Source of the DNA: Thalassospira mesophila
GTDB taxonomy: Bacteria; Pseudomonadota; Alphaproteobacteria; Rhodospirillales; Thalassospiraceae
Length of the DNA stretch: 64,000 nucleotides
NCBI RefSeq assembly: GCF_002115755.1
Contig: NZ_JFKA01000001.1
Location: 924,116 to 988,115 of the forward strand
Reading direction: 5' to 3'
The notes below the pieces were generated by a model. The model saw only the letters and a list, made by a program, of their open reading frames with translations, was not told the DNA's origin and ran no database searches. How positions within the stretch are numbered: position 1 is the stretch's first letter; the number at the start of each line of letters is the position of its first letter. This document shows positions 1 to 8,008 of this stretch, one piece after another. Position numbers and translations under genes: made by a program.

Positions 1-1314
1 GTCGATATGGCGCAAAAATATGTACCGGAAATGCGGGCAAAGGGGGCTGATATTGTTGTCGCTGTGGCCCATTCGGGCATGAGCACCCAAACCCGCCACG
101 GCATGGACGAAAACGCCACCTATTACCTGTCGAAGGTAAAGGGGATTGACGCGATTTTGTTTGGTCATGCCCACAGTGTGTTTCCGTCGGATAAATTTGC
201 CGATATCGACGGTGTTGATCTGACCAAAGGCACGATTAACGGTGTGGCCGCCGTGATGCCCGGTTTTTGGGGCAGCCACGTTGGCGTGATCGACCTGAGC
301 CTGTCGGTTAAGGATGATGGCAAATGGAGCGTTACCGATTCACTGTCCGAGGCCGAGCCGATTTATCACCGCGAAGGCCGTGATGTTGTGTCGCTGGTCG
401 ATGCCGACCCGGAAATTTTAAAAGCGGTTGAAACCGAACACAAAGCCACCATCGAATATATGCGCGAAGGGGTGGGAACGACGGAATCATCGATCAACAG
501 TTTCTTTGCCCTGGTGGCCGATGACCCCTCGATCCAGATCGTGACCAATGCCCAGACCTGGTATTTGAAAAAGATCCTGTCAGGCACCGAATATGACGGC
601 TTGCCGATCCTGTCGGCCGGGGCGCCGTTTAAGGCCGGTGGGCGCGGCGGACCGGATTATTACACCGATATTCCCGCGGGCAAAATTGCCCTTAAAAACG
701 TGGCGGATCTTTATGTGTATCCCAATACCGTGCGCGCGGTTTTGTTAACCGGCGATCAGGTGCGCGAATGGCTGGAAATGTCCGCCGGGCAGTTTAACCA
801 GATTGATCCTGACAGCAGCGAAGAACAGATGCTGATCAACGAAGATTTCCCGACTTATAATTTCGACGTGATTGATGGTGTGACCTATGAAATCGATGTG
901 ACGCAACCTGCCCGCTATAGCAAGGAAGGCGAGGTTGTGAACAAGGATGCCCATCGTATTGTTGATTTGAAATTTGGCGGTAAACCGATTGACGGCGATC
1001 AGAAATTTGTGGTGGCAACCAACAATTACCGGGCCAGCGGCGGCGGCCATTTCCCCGGTCTTGACGGATCAACCATTATTGTTGATGCGCCCGATGAAAA
1101 CCGCACCGTGCTGGCAAATTACATCATGGATGAAAAAACCATCGATCCTAAAGCCGATGGCAACTGGCACCTGGCCCCGGTCGGCAATGCCAGCAAGGTA
1201 ACCTTTGTCACCAGCCCCAAGGCGTCGGACGCGGCCAACGCCCCGTCGCATATCAGCTTTGTCGGGGAAACCGCCGAAGGTTTTGCCCAATATGTTCTGA
1301 CATCGGTGAAATAA
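1..1314 (+). CDS. cpdB: 2',3'-cyclic-nucleotide 2'-phosphodiesterase/3'-nucleotidase, C-terminal part (truncated by window start)
   Basis: The reading frame is open from the first base, so the true start lies outside the window and about 437 residues are visible. The N-terminal part still shows the end of the metallophosphoesterase domain (GHAHSVFP near residue 54, the usual GH.H metal-binding signature, and VAVAHSG before it). The rest matches the 5'-nucleotidase C-terminal substrate-binding domain, with NYRASGGGHFPG close to the end. CpdB-type enzymes are periplasmic and hydrolyse 2',3'-cyclic nucleotides and 3'-nucleotides to release phosphate and nucleosides. The family is about 650 residues long, so roughly a third is missing. 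A 13-bp hairpin follows the stop. The family is clear; substrate preference within it is inferred. Confidence 0.88.
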   Translation, partial: VDMAQKYVPEMRAKGADIVVAVAHSGMSTQTRHGMDENATYYLSKVKGIDAILFGHAHSVFPSDKFADIDGVDLTKGTINGVAAVMPGFWGSHVGVIDLSLSVKDDGKWSVTDSLSEAEPIYHREGRDVVSLVDADPEILKAVETEHKATIEYMREGVGTTESSINSFFALVADDPSIQIVTNAQTWYLKKILSGTEYDGLPILSAGAPFKAGGRGGPDYYTDIPAGKIALKNVADLYVYPNTVRAVLLTGDQVREWLEMSAGQFNQIDPDSSEEQMLINEDFPTYNFDVIDGVTYEIDVTQPARYSKEGEVVNKDAHRIVDLKFGGKPIDGDQKFVVATNNYRASGGGHFPGLDGSTIIVDAPDENRTVLANYIMDEKTIDPKADGNWHLAPVGNASKVTFVTSPKASDAANAPSHISFVGETAEGFAQYVLTSVK

Positions 1315-1360
1315 GCCGGGCCGTTAACCGTTCGGGCTTGCCATATTGCAGAGGGTACTG

Positions 1361-1396
1361 CCCCATAACCCCGTCATAACTGGCGGGGTTATGGGG
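1361..1396. terminator. Strong hairpin between convergent cpdB and gcrA
   Basis: A perfect 13-bp inverted repeat (CCCCATAACCCCG and its complement, 10-nt loop) lies 47 bp after the cpdB stop. There is no clear T-run on either side, so it may act as a bidirectional structural terminator or mRNA 3'-end stabiliser rather than a classic intrinsic terminator. Confidence 0.5.
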
Positions 1397-1441
1397 GATG
1401 GGGATGTGGCTTGCCGGTGTGACGGCGGATTATGAAACGAC

Positions 1442-1465
1442 AAAAGCCGCCCGGTGGGCGGCTTT
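1442..1465 (-). terminator. Intrinsic terminator of gcrA
   Basis: Read on the minus strand, AAAGCCGCCC, a short loop and GGGCGGCTTTTG form a GC-rich stem ending in T residues. It begins about 40 bp after the gcrA stop. Confidence 0.7.
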
Positions 1466-1504
1466 GGCGTAATAGGCAGATGGGGCGGATTGATACAAAC
1501 GGAA

Positions 1505-1930
1505 TTAGCGTTTGTTGTTCGGGCCGCCGTGATTGTGATTGCGCGGGTTGTCTTCCCGCGGGCTTTTGCCATTGAGGTAAGCCGCGGCGCAATGTTCGTC
1601 GCAATAGGGCTTGCCCTGGATGTTTTTCTTGCCACAAAAATGGAAGTCATCATCGCCCGGGTCGCCAAAAGGCCAGCGGCACATGCCCGGTCCCAGGTCA
1701 TAAATGCTGATGCCTTTGGACAGAACCTTGGCGGCAGGGGCCTTTTTGGTTTCTGAAGAATCTTCGGTGCGACGCTGGATCGGGGACGGACGTTTGGGCA
1801 GGCCCAGGCGGTGTGCCTTGCCAACAACGGCGTTTTTACCCACACCCAGCTCTTCACCGATGCGTGCCGTGGTCCAGCCCTGATTCCAGAGCGAAGTCAG
1901 CAATTCAATCTTTTCCGGTGTCCAGCTCAT
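1505..1930 (-). CDS. gcrA: GcrA family cell cycle regulator
   Basis: The protein has 141 residues starting at MSWTPEKIELL, the canonical GcrA N-terminus. Further upstream in-frame codons are not family-like, so the ATG at 1928-1930 was chosen. Residues 1-45 form the helix-turn-helix that ends in GKNAVVGKAHRLGLPKRPSP. A lysine/alanine-rich linker follows, and the C-terminal half (CRWPFGDPGDDDFHFCGKK) carries the conserved cysteines and the sigma-70-interacting segment. In alphaproteobacteria GcrA binds RNA polymerase sigma-70 and promotes transcription at promoters carrying CcrM-methylated GANTC sites, coordinating replication and division. The gene is monocistronic with its own terminator. 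Assignment is secure by motif. Confidence 0.95.
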   Translation of the reverse strand: MSWTPEKIELLTSLWNQGWTTARIGEELGVGKNAVVGKAHRLGLPKRPSPIQRRTEDSSETKKAPAAKVLSKGISIYDLGPGMCRWPFGDPGDDDFHFCGKKNIQGKPYCDEHCAAAYLNGKSPREDNPRNHNHGGPNNKR

Positions 1931-2122
1931 TTCGAGTATATTCCGTGTTCCGATGTTTGGGATAAACCCAGCGTTATTGCGTAAAGTCAATTAGGGATAA
2001 AGAGGTATCCGCTAAAGTCGCGCGGCGCAAGGGGGCAAGCCAATAGGCCGCCTGTCCGGGGCGCGCGAAACGTGGAGGGGAATTTGCATGTTGTGCTGTC
2101 AAAGTAAAGAGGTGATCGTCTT

Positions 2123-2776
2123 TTGACGTGGTTTTTCATTTCCATTTTTGCGTTTCTCGCCGGGCATATGGTGCCGGGTTTGTTCCGTCGCCAATTGGTC
2201 GCGCGGTTGGGAACGACCCTGTATGTGTTGTTTTTTTCGCTGATTTCAATGGCGCTTCTGGTTTGGGTGATTGGTGCTGAATTACAGGCCGATTATATTC
2301 CCCTTTGGCCCTATGACCCGCGCGAACATTGGGTTCCGATCCTTGCGATGCTGCCAGTTTGCGTGCTTTGGGTGGCGGCAGTGCGCCAGCCCTGTCCCTT
2401 GTCCATCGGTCGGGCGGCGGGCTATGACCCGCACCATCCCGGCATTAATCTTTTTACCCGGCATCCGTTACTGCTGGGCGTTGTCATCTGGGGTGTGACC
2501 CATATGGTGCCAAACGGCCATTTGGCCGCAATAATATTTTTTGGCGGCAGTGCGCTTTTTGCTGTGCTGGGCATGGGCCGGATGGAAAAAATGCGCCTTC
2601 GCCAGCTTGGTGCGGCCGAATTTAACCGGCTATGCGCAGGGACTCGGCGGTTTGACTGGCGCGGGTTGTTAAATGGCGCTCTGGACTGGCGCGACGTGGT
2701 TGGCGGCATCATATTATATGGTGCGATTATCTGGCTGCATCCGCTGGTTCTTGGTCGCGATCCTTTGGCCTTTTAA
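2123..2776 (+). CDS. NnrU family membrane protein
   Basis: This 217-residue, very hydrophobic protein has about six membrane segments. It carries the NnrU-type core HPGINLFTRHPLLLGVVIWG (near residues 112-131), which resembles the R-HP motif of membrane isoprenylcysteine methyltransferase relatives. The start is TTG at 2123, preceded by AGAGGTG 9 bp upstream; no in-frame ATG precedes the conserved region. NnrU was named from denitrification loci in rhodobacters, where it is linked to nitrite/nitric oxide metabolism, but no denitrification genes are visible here. The role is therefore unknown; an integral-membrane methyltransferase-like activity is possible. Confidence 0.8.
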   Translation: MTWFFISIFAFLAGHMVPGLFRRQLVARLGTTLYVLFFSLISMALLVWVIGAELQADYIPLWPYDPREHWVPILAMLPVCVLWVAAVRQPCPLSIGRAAGYDPHHPGINLFTRHPLLLGVVIWGVTHMVPNGHLAAIIFFGGSALFAVLGMGRMEKMRLRQLGAAEFNRLCAGTRRFDWRGLLNGALDWRDVVGGIILYGAIIWLHPLVLGRDPLAF

Positions 2777-2887
2777 CCGGGCCTGTTCCTTTATTATCTG
2801 CACCGTCCTTGCCTTGATCCGGGCAGGTTGTGATAGGATGTGCCGTAACAACAGCGCGGGGCCCGTTGCTGTTTGTTTCTGATTATG

Positions 2888-2906
2888 CCGACTGCGCGCC
2901 AGTCGG
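2888..2906 (+). terminator. Small hairpin in the leader of the B12-domain-like gene
   Basis: CCGACTG, a 5-nt loop and CAGTCGG are followed by GTTATTTT, 18 bp before the next start codon. It may be a weak terminator for the NnrU gene or a 5'-UTR element. Confidence 0.3.
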
Positions 2907-2924
2907 GTTATTTTGCGAGGTGCC

Positions 2925-3398
2925 ATGACCTCTACTGAACTTGCATCCATGTTATCGCGGTTTGCCGAAATTGAAGGGCGTCATCCCCGAATTTTGATCG
3001 CTGCGGCATCGCATGACGAAGAACGGTTGCTAAAATCGGTTGCCACCCTGTTTGCCGATGGCGGGTTTGATGTTGATATTTCGCCGCCGGTGTCTGACGA
3101 AATATCGATTGCCCGACAGGTGATTGATTGTGACGCCGATATTCTTGCCCTTATTCGCCTGAAAGCCGAAGGCGATGACCGGGTGCGGGTGGCCGACCTT
3201 ATTTCATCGCTTGATGCGCAAGGGGCGCAGCATGTGCAATTTGGCATTATCGGTAATCCCGATGATCCCGCCCGCGATACCGTTGATTTTGTGTTTGATG
3301 CCGCCCATTTTGCCACCGGCGACATTGGCGGTTTGATGCGGTTTTTACTGTTGATCGAAGAAAACCGGATGGAAGCAGGGGCAACAGTGCCCCTTTGA
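2925..3398 (+). CDS. Degenerate B12-binding-domain-like protein (methylmalonyl-CoA mutase C-terminal type)
   Basis: 157 residues, start ATG at 2925 with GCGAGG upstream. Residues 20-150 follow the pattern of the stand-alone cobalamin-binding Rossmann domain of methylmalonyl-CoA mutases: HPRILIAAASHDEERLLKSV, then ATLFADGGFDVDI, then a D-A-D-I-L-A-L-I strand and an ELI-like helix (DLISSLDAQGA). The cobalamin-coordinating DxHxxG motif is absent; SHDEER occupies that place, so lower-ligand cobalt binding is unlikely. It may be a regulatory or structural relative that has lost the cofactor. No mutase or meaB-type gene is nearby. The fold assignment is from sequence pattern only. Confidence 0.5.
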   Translation: MTSTELASMLSRFAEIEGRHPRILIAAASHDEERLLKSVATLFADGGFDVDISPPVSDEISIARQVIDCDADILALIRLKAEGDDRVRVADLISSLDAQGAQHVQFGIIGNPDDPARDTVDFVFDAAHFATGDIGGLMRFLLLIEENRMEAGATVPL

Positions 3399-3575
3399 AG
3401 GCCGGCACGCTCGGGGCCGAATGTTGCTTTCTGCCAGGTGATGCATAAACGCCGATGATTTTTTGCCGTTATTGCGGCATTATGGTTATCCGGGATGCAC
3501 ATGATGTGCGCTTGTTTCCGAACCCGTGCGGGTCGGCCCCGGTTGGCGTCAGGTAGATGTGCGAAGGGAAATGCA

Positions 3576-4175
3576 ATGGGAATGCTTAAGGAAACGCTGT
3601 TGCGCGTTTTTGTTGGCAAAAGCGGGCGCGAAGCGCTGCGTGCCTATCAGGATGCCCAGGCATTGCCTGTTGATCCACTATCTGCCCGTCCCGGATCGCC
3701 TGGGGCACAAGGTGGCGACTATGGCGGTGATGGCACCGCCAGCCGTGCCGCAGCCAGTGCCGCCTATGGCGGCGGGGCAATGCAAGGTGTGCGCGCCCAA
3801 ACCCCGGGTGCGCAAGCCCAACAAGCCCAGCAGTCCCGGCGCATTGCCGACCGCGCTCTTGCCCACGAGGCCGAAGGCATGACCGCCGACGAGGCGCGCG
3901 CCCAGGCCTTGGCCGAAACATTGCTGGAATCACAAAATTCATCGACCGAAGTCTTGGCGGCGTTAAGTGCGGCCGATAACAAACTGGGCCAGGAAAAAGG
4001 CCGCTATGCCAAGGCCGGACAGGCCCCGGGCCGCGAAAAGCTGATTTCCGATGCCCTGAACACCATGCGCAGCAAACAGGCCGATCTTGATGCGCTGGAC
4101 CCCGATGCCCGCATGAAACTGACCCTGATGGCGCTGAGTGCCTTTGGGATGGATAATGACAAGACCGGGCATTAG
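3576..4175 (+). CDS. Hypothetical alanine/glutamine-rich protein
   Basis: 199 residues starting MGMLKETLLRVFVGKSGREALRAY, preceded by GAAGGG at 7-bp spacing (a second ATG two codons on is also possible). The N-terminal 25 residues look like an amphipathic helix. Residues 35-85 are low complexity, rich in A, G, Q and P. Residues 90-195 are predicted helical and charged (EAEGMTADEARAQALAETLL and a repeat-like tail). I do not recognise a family. The stop codon TAG lies inside the left end of the dispersed repeat at 4172-4433, so the last codons may have been altered by that insertion. Confidence 0.6.
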   Translation: MGMLKETLLRVFVGKSGREALRAYQDAQALPVDPLSARPGSPGAQGGDYGGDGTASRAAASAAYGGGAMQGVRAQTPGAQAQQAQQSRRIADRALAHEAEGMTADEARAQALAETLLESQNSSTEVLAALSAADNKLGQEKGRYAKAGQAPGREKLISDALNTMRSKQADLDALDPDARMKLTLMALSAFGMDNDKTGH

Positions 4176-4433
4176 AGCATGTTTCCTTTAATAAGACCCA
4201 TTTTGTTTAATTTTGACGTGCCGTTTGGCAAGGCACAGCGCGATGCAGCGCATCGGGCAAGCGGTGTAACGCCGTCAAACACCGTCAAAATTGAACCCTC
4301 CGGGCCCGCGCATTTTGCTGCTCGGCTACGTCGAAATCCTTGTCCGTAACCCCGTTACGCCCTGCGGACTTCTCCTTGCCGAGCAGCAAAATGCGCGGGC
4401 AGAATGGGTCTTATTAAAGGAAATATGCTCTAA
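4172..4433. repeat. Dispersed MITE-like repeat, copy 1 (262 bp)
   Basis: The ends are 31-bp terminal inverted repeats matching at 30 of 31 positions (left 4172-4202 begins TTAGAGCATGTTTCC, right 4403-4433 ends in ATGCTCTAA). Inside lies a perfect 23-bp inverted repeat (4304-4326 with 4378-4400), plus a smaller hairpin around AATTTTGACG/CGTCAAAATT. No protein-coding frame is convincing. A second copy in the same internal orientation is at 54941-55173. Copy 1 carries an extra 29 bp (about 4238-4266) bounded by GGCAA direct repeats. The outer TA dinucleotides inside TTA...TAA would fit a TA target duplication of IS630/mariner type, but this is inference. Confidence 0.85.
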
Positions 4434-4630
4434 TCCCGTCTGCTATATTTGATGTCTGTGTCCTCAATGCGCAAAAGCCTGACGTCGGGATTGGATCGCA
4501 GGTGACGCCGTTGCTCTTGGGGCGGTAAATCGTCGCTAGCCTGATTATTGTTATATGCAGGCTACGCGCAAAGGGCAGGGTGCTACTTGTGGCCGTCCTG
4601 TCAGGCGGGTTGTTTTGGCGGGGTAGCAGA

Positions 4631-5500
4631 TTAACGGGCGATATCGCGATGCAGGCCGATGGTCAGTTCGGCGTAATCGGGTTCGGTGTCGGGGGTGATC
4701 ACCCCGTGGCGGACCAGAAAATCGATAATCACCAGCGCGCAATTGAATTTAAAGTCAAAGCCGGTGCGGACCATTTCGGCAACATCGGCCAGGGGCCGCA
4801 ATTCAAAATGGCTGACTTCGCCATCGACCGGGCGCGGGGTGAAATCGGCGGGCAATTCGAGGTCAAAATTTACCATCACATCGGGCTTGATGCCCTTTTC
4901 CGTTTCATGAACATAGGAAACGGTGCCAACCGCAAGCATGGATTTGGTCAGGATTTCAGGAATGTTGGCTTCTTCGGCGCATTCCTTGATCATGTTCTGG
5001 CGAAAGCTGTAACCGGTGGGCTGGCCACCAGCGACCATATTGTCGAGCTGGCCGGGATAGGTTGGTTTGGTTTTGGCGCGGTGGGCGACCCACATGTAAA
5101 TGCCGTCAGCCTTGCGGACATAGCCGTTTAAATGCACCCCCCACGACCGAAACCCGAAATAGGACATGGCGGAGCGGTCCATCACGCAAAGGGGCGCATC
5201 GTTGAGCGTCGGGCGCACATCAAATTTTTCGCCGTGCAGGCTTTTGATGATGCCGTCGCGGTGCAAATCGGCAATCAGGGCGGCAAAGGCGTGGCTGCGG
5301 GCATCACGGCTGGCAATTTCGGGGGCGAGGTGCAGGCTGCCATCGGTGTCATTGCGCAACACATGACCCGACGGGTGCGCAAGCAGGGCGGTGGCAAAGG
5401 CCGGGCGGGTGGCGCCTATCACGCGGCCATCCATGCAAAAGGGCACATATTGCTCCGGTTTTGCACTGTTGCAGGCGTGAATATGGTCGATATAAGCCAT
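4631..5500 (-). CDS. NUDIX hydrolase with DUF4743 N-terminal domain
   Basis: 289 residues, start ATG at 5498-5500 (MAYIDHIHACNSAK). Residues 1-120 match the DUF4743 region found in fungal and bacterial thiamine-pyrophosphokinase-associated Nudix proteins, including FGFRSWGVHLNGYV. The Nudix box follows at about residues 160-182 (GGQPTGYS, then KECAEEANI), with the REUXEE-type helix seen as KECAEE. Relatives such as the N-terminal part of fission yeast Tnr3 and yeast YJR142W hydrolyse oxidised thiamine diphosphate derivatives. That activity is a reasonable guess for this protein, a cytosolic housecleaning enzyme. The next gene on the same strand is 225 bp upstream, so co-transcription is uncertain. 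Confidence 0.82.
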   Translation of the reverse strand: MAYIDHIHACNSAKPEQYVPFCMDGRVIGATRPAFATALLAHPSGHVLRNDTDGSLHLAPEIASRDARSHAFAALIADLHRDGIIKSLHGEKFDVRPTLNDAPLCVMDRSAMSYFGFRSWGVHLNGYVRKADGIYMWVAHRAKTKPTYPGQLDNMVAGGQPTGYSFRQNMIKECAEEANIPEILTKSMLAVGTVSYVHETEKGIKPDVMVNFDLELPADFTPRPVDGEVSHFELRPLADVAEMVRTGFDFKFNCALVIIDFLVRHGVITPDTEPDYAELTIGLHRDIAR

Positions 5501-5725
5501 CGAGGCTGCTCCGCAGATAAAGGCAAACCGGCATCGCCGATGCACCCGTTCGGGCACGGTTACAGTGTTAGCGCAGATTGTTTTGATGGTGCAATGCCAA
5601 ACCGTTTCAGATCGGCATCACAAGCGCGCCGAAACGCGCCTGTGCTTCTGGCCCGTTCCGGTGCATCTGTTAAAACACGATATCAGGCGGCCATATATGA
5701 CACTTGGCGTGATTGCGGGGGCTGT

Positions 5726-6052
5726 TCAGGCACCAAGTGCGGAATTGGAATAGCCCTTTTCCGATGTCAGCACGGTTTGCACATTGACGATCTGGCGCAG
5801 GCAGCGGGCAATATGTTCGGCAATCGGGGTTTCAAGCTGCTGGATCTGGATATCGATTTGCAGTTCTTCGTTGCCGTGGCGGTCGCTGGCAACAATGGAA
5901 TGCCAACTGGTCGGGATCAGATTGCGTTTGGCAAACAGTTCCAGCACACGGGGCATTACATCGGGTTCGGCCACCGCATGAACCGCATAGCAATAAACAG
6001 ATTTAAAGGCTTGGGAAGGCGCATCTTGCGCCAAAAGGGCATGATTGGTCAT
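5726..6052 (-). CDS. ACT-domain-like small protein
   Basis: 108 residues from MTNHALLAQDAPSQ, start ATG at 6050-6052. Residues 17-95 read as one ACT-like beta-alpha fold: YCYAVHAVAEPDVMPRVLEL, then FAKRNLIPTSWHS, then QIDIQIQQLETPIAEHIARC and a final VNVQTVL strand. This resembles the regulatory subunit of acetolactate synthase (IlvN/IlvH) and other stand-alone ACT proteins, but it is short and no catalytic partner is adjacent. Function unknown; small-molecule (amino acid) sensing is typical of the fold. Confidence 0.6.
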   Translation of the reverse strand: MTNHALLAQDAPSQAFKSVYCYAVHAVAEPDVMPRVLELFAKRNLIPTSWHSIVASDRHGNEELQIDIQIQQLETPIAEHIARCLRQIVNVQTVLTSEKGYSNSALGA

Positions 6053-6255
6053 GACAATCCACACACATCTACTTTGATCCAGATAAAACGACAAGCGTCC
6101 CGGGGTCCTTAGACCACCGGGCGAATAATTCGCGTAATCTGAATGAAAGATGTGTGGTGTTGGGTCATGCTTGTTCTGTAATGCGCCACAATCGGCGGCG
6201 CCGAAGGCAGAGAAGCTGGGGAACATTCCCCGGGTATGATGAAGCTATCAATCCG

Positions 6256-6378
6256 TCAAATGATGAGGAGCGAAGCGATCAGGGCGACAATGGTCCCGGC
6301 AAACAGGATTTCCATTGAGCGGGCGATTTGCTGGTCGCGAGCGATGGCGATAGCAACGGCTTTGCGTTTGTTCATCAT
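6256..6378 (-). CDS. 40-residue single-pass membrane protein
   Basis: A short gene on the minus strand, ATG at 6376-6378 (a second ATG follows at 6373-6375) and stop TGA at 6256-6258. It is preceded by GGAGAAAA, a strong ribosome binding site. The product starts MMNKRKAVAIAIARDQQ, a positively charged N-terminus, and ends in one hydrophobic helix (ILFAGTIVALIASLLII), so it should sit in the inner membrane with N-in topology. A sigma-70-like promoter and a palindromic site lie just upstream. I do not recognise a family. Strong translation signals plus the clean TM pattern argue for a real gene. Confidence 0.65.
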   Translation of the reverse strand: MMNKRKAVAIAIARDQQIARSMEILFAGTIVALIASLLII

Positions 6379-6404
6379 TTTTCTCCGTCTTAAGACAGGG
6401 CGTA

Positions 6405-6457
6405 TGCACTGTGTAGTGCACGAAAGAAATATAGGCAGGCATCGGGGTCGGTTACAA
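6405..6457 (-). promoter_or_regulatory. Promoter and putative operator of the small membrane protein gene
   Basis: On the minus strand, TTGTAA (6457-6452), an 18-bp spacer and TATATT (6433-6428) form a good -35/-10 pair. Immediately downstream, over the likely start of transcription, is a perfect palindrome TGCACTGTGTAGTGCA (6405-6420), suggesting repression by an unknown dimeric regulator. Confidence 0.5.
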
Positions 6458-6752
6458 GTGCTGTGCAGTCAAAAACGTCAAAAAACCTTCAACCTGATGG
6501 AATAGATAAGGTTTTCTGCGGGTTTGCGGGGCGAAATTTATTAATCTCAGCTCCAATAAAACACTACTGGCCGGTTTTTGTTCCAGTTTCGGGCTGTGAT
6601 TCGCACAGGATTTCCCGTTTTGGGTCAGATTAAAGTCAGGTTTGGCCCACCGCCGCCGGTGATTCCCGCTGCCGATTTGTTAACCTTTTATCCGGCCCGG
6701 TGGCCACGCAAACAGCAAACAGCAAATACGTTATCGCGTTTACCCCGTGATG
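6458..6752. other. Non-coding stretch between the small membrane gene promoter and the M23 peptidase gene
   Basis: About 295 bp between divergent-looking signals. I see no convincing gene, strong hairpin or repeat here. Confidence 0.4.
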
Positions 6753-7781
6753 TCAGGGAATGTGCAGTTCGGTTGTGCCAATTTCGACCGGAGATTTGCC
6801 ATCGCGCGCAAACAGGATGCGGCCCTGATAGGTGCCGGTCCGCCACTGGTCGCCGGGGCGGTCGGCATTGACGTAAAACCATTTGGCGCGCGGGCCATTG
6901 TCGTTGGGCAGTTTGATGGTGAAATCGCGGCTGCCGTTAAAGCCGCGCGGCCCGGCAACGTTTAACGTAATCACATCGCCATCATTCACCCCAATCAGAT
7001 AGCCCCAGAAATATAATGCCGGGCTGGTGGCGGGCAGAGTGTCGCCGCGATCATAGCCGCGTTTGATGTCGGTGGCATTGGGGCGGCCCGATGAAAAGCC
7101 CAGCGCATAAAGATGCACGGGGCGATAGGTCATTTGTGCGCTGGCTTGGGGTGTCCATAAAACTGACTGGGTGGTGGAACAATTTTCGGTGCCGGGATCC
7201 GCCATGTCGGTGCCGCTAAACGGGTCGATCAATTCGTCATGCTGGCGCAGGTTGAAATGCAGATGCGGGAAGGTGGCCTGGCCCGACATGCCGATCAGGC
7301 CAATGGTTTGCCCCCGGGTAACACGGTCGCCCTTGCGCACGGCGATGGATCCGCGCCGCATGTGGCAATACTGGCTTTGCCAGCCATCGTCATGGTCGAT
7401 CAGGATGCCGTTGCCACATTCGATGCCGCCAAGGGCGTCCTTGTTCAGGCGTCCGGCGTCGATATCCTCGACTCCGTCGCGGGTCGCACTCACCACACCA
7501 TCGGCAACCGACAGCACGGCAACGCCGCTGATCATGGCTTCTTCATCGGGAATGGCAAAGTCGGTGCCACGGTGGCCGTCATAGGTGCTGGTGCCACAGG
7601 CAAAATCGCGAATGCCGGGCCCGGCATCATGGTCAACATAATGGACGATATCGCATTCGCCATAAGGGCAATCAACCGGCAAATCAAAGGGCGGCCCGTC
7701 TGCGCGTGCCGGTGCCGCATACAGCGCCCCCGCCAGAATGCCGATGGCACACATTGCGGAAAACACTATTTTGTGACCCAT
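6753..7781 (-). CDS. Secreted M23 family (LytM-like) metallopeptidase
   Basis: 342 residues, start ATG at 7779-7781 with AGGAGACCTTT upstream. A signal peptide is clear (MGHKIVFSAMCAIG to APARA, cleavage near residue 27). The M23 metal-binding set is visible: GHRGTDFAIP near residue 90 (H..D type) and FPHLHFNLRQ near residue 190 (HxH), with the lysostaphin-like DGWQSQYCHM between. The C-terminal 110 residues form a beta-rich domain of unknown role (GPRGFNGSRDFTIKLP). Such enzymes cut peptidoglycan cross-links in the periplasm or outside the cell. The gene appears monocistronic. Confidence 0.85.
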   Translation of the reverse strand: MGHKIVFSAMCAIGILAGALYAAPARADGPPFDLPVDCPYGECDIVHYVDHDAGPGIRDFACGTSTYDGHRGTDFAIPDEEAMISGVAVLSVADGVVSATRDGVEDIDAGRLNKDALGGIECGNGILIDHDDGWQSQYCHMRRGSIAVRKGDRVTRGQTIGLIGMSGQATFPHLHFNLRQHDELIDPFSGTDMADPGTENCSTTQSVLWTPQASAQMTYRPVHLYALGFSSGRPNATDIKRGYDRGDTLPATSPALYFWGYLIGVNDGDVITLNVAGPRGFNGSRDFTIKLPNDNGPRAKWFYVNADRPGDQWRTGTYQGRILFARDGKSPVEIGTTELHIP

Positions 7782-8008
7782 AAAGGTCTCCTTGCTGATT
7801 GCCTTGTACCGGGGAAACAATATTGTGGCTGCAACACCCCCATGCGCAGCCCCCTGTGAACAGCCTGACGGCATCGTTTTCAAACCTGCGTTGACACGCA
7901 TGTTATCATGTACGGCGCATTATAGCCTGATCTGTCATATGTATACGGGCCAGTATGACAGTTCAAACCCATTTTACACCGACTTTACACAGGAATTTCA
8001 TCAGGGTC

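Noticed and set aside
5132..6112. A 326-residue plus-strand frame
   Set aside because: It runs antisense across the Nudix and ACT genes, which have clear family motifs.
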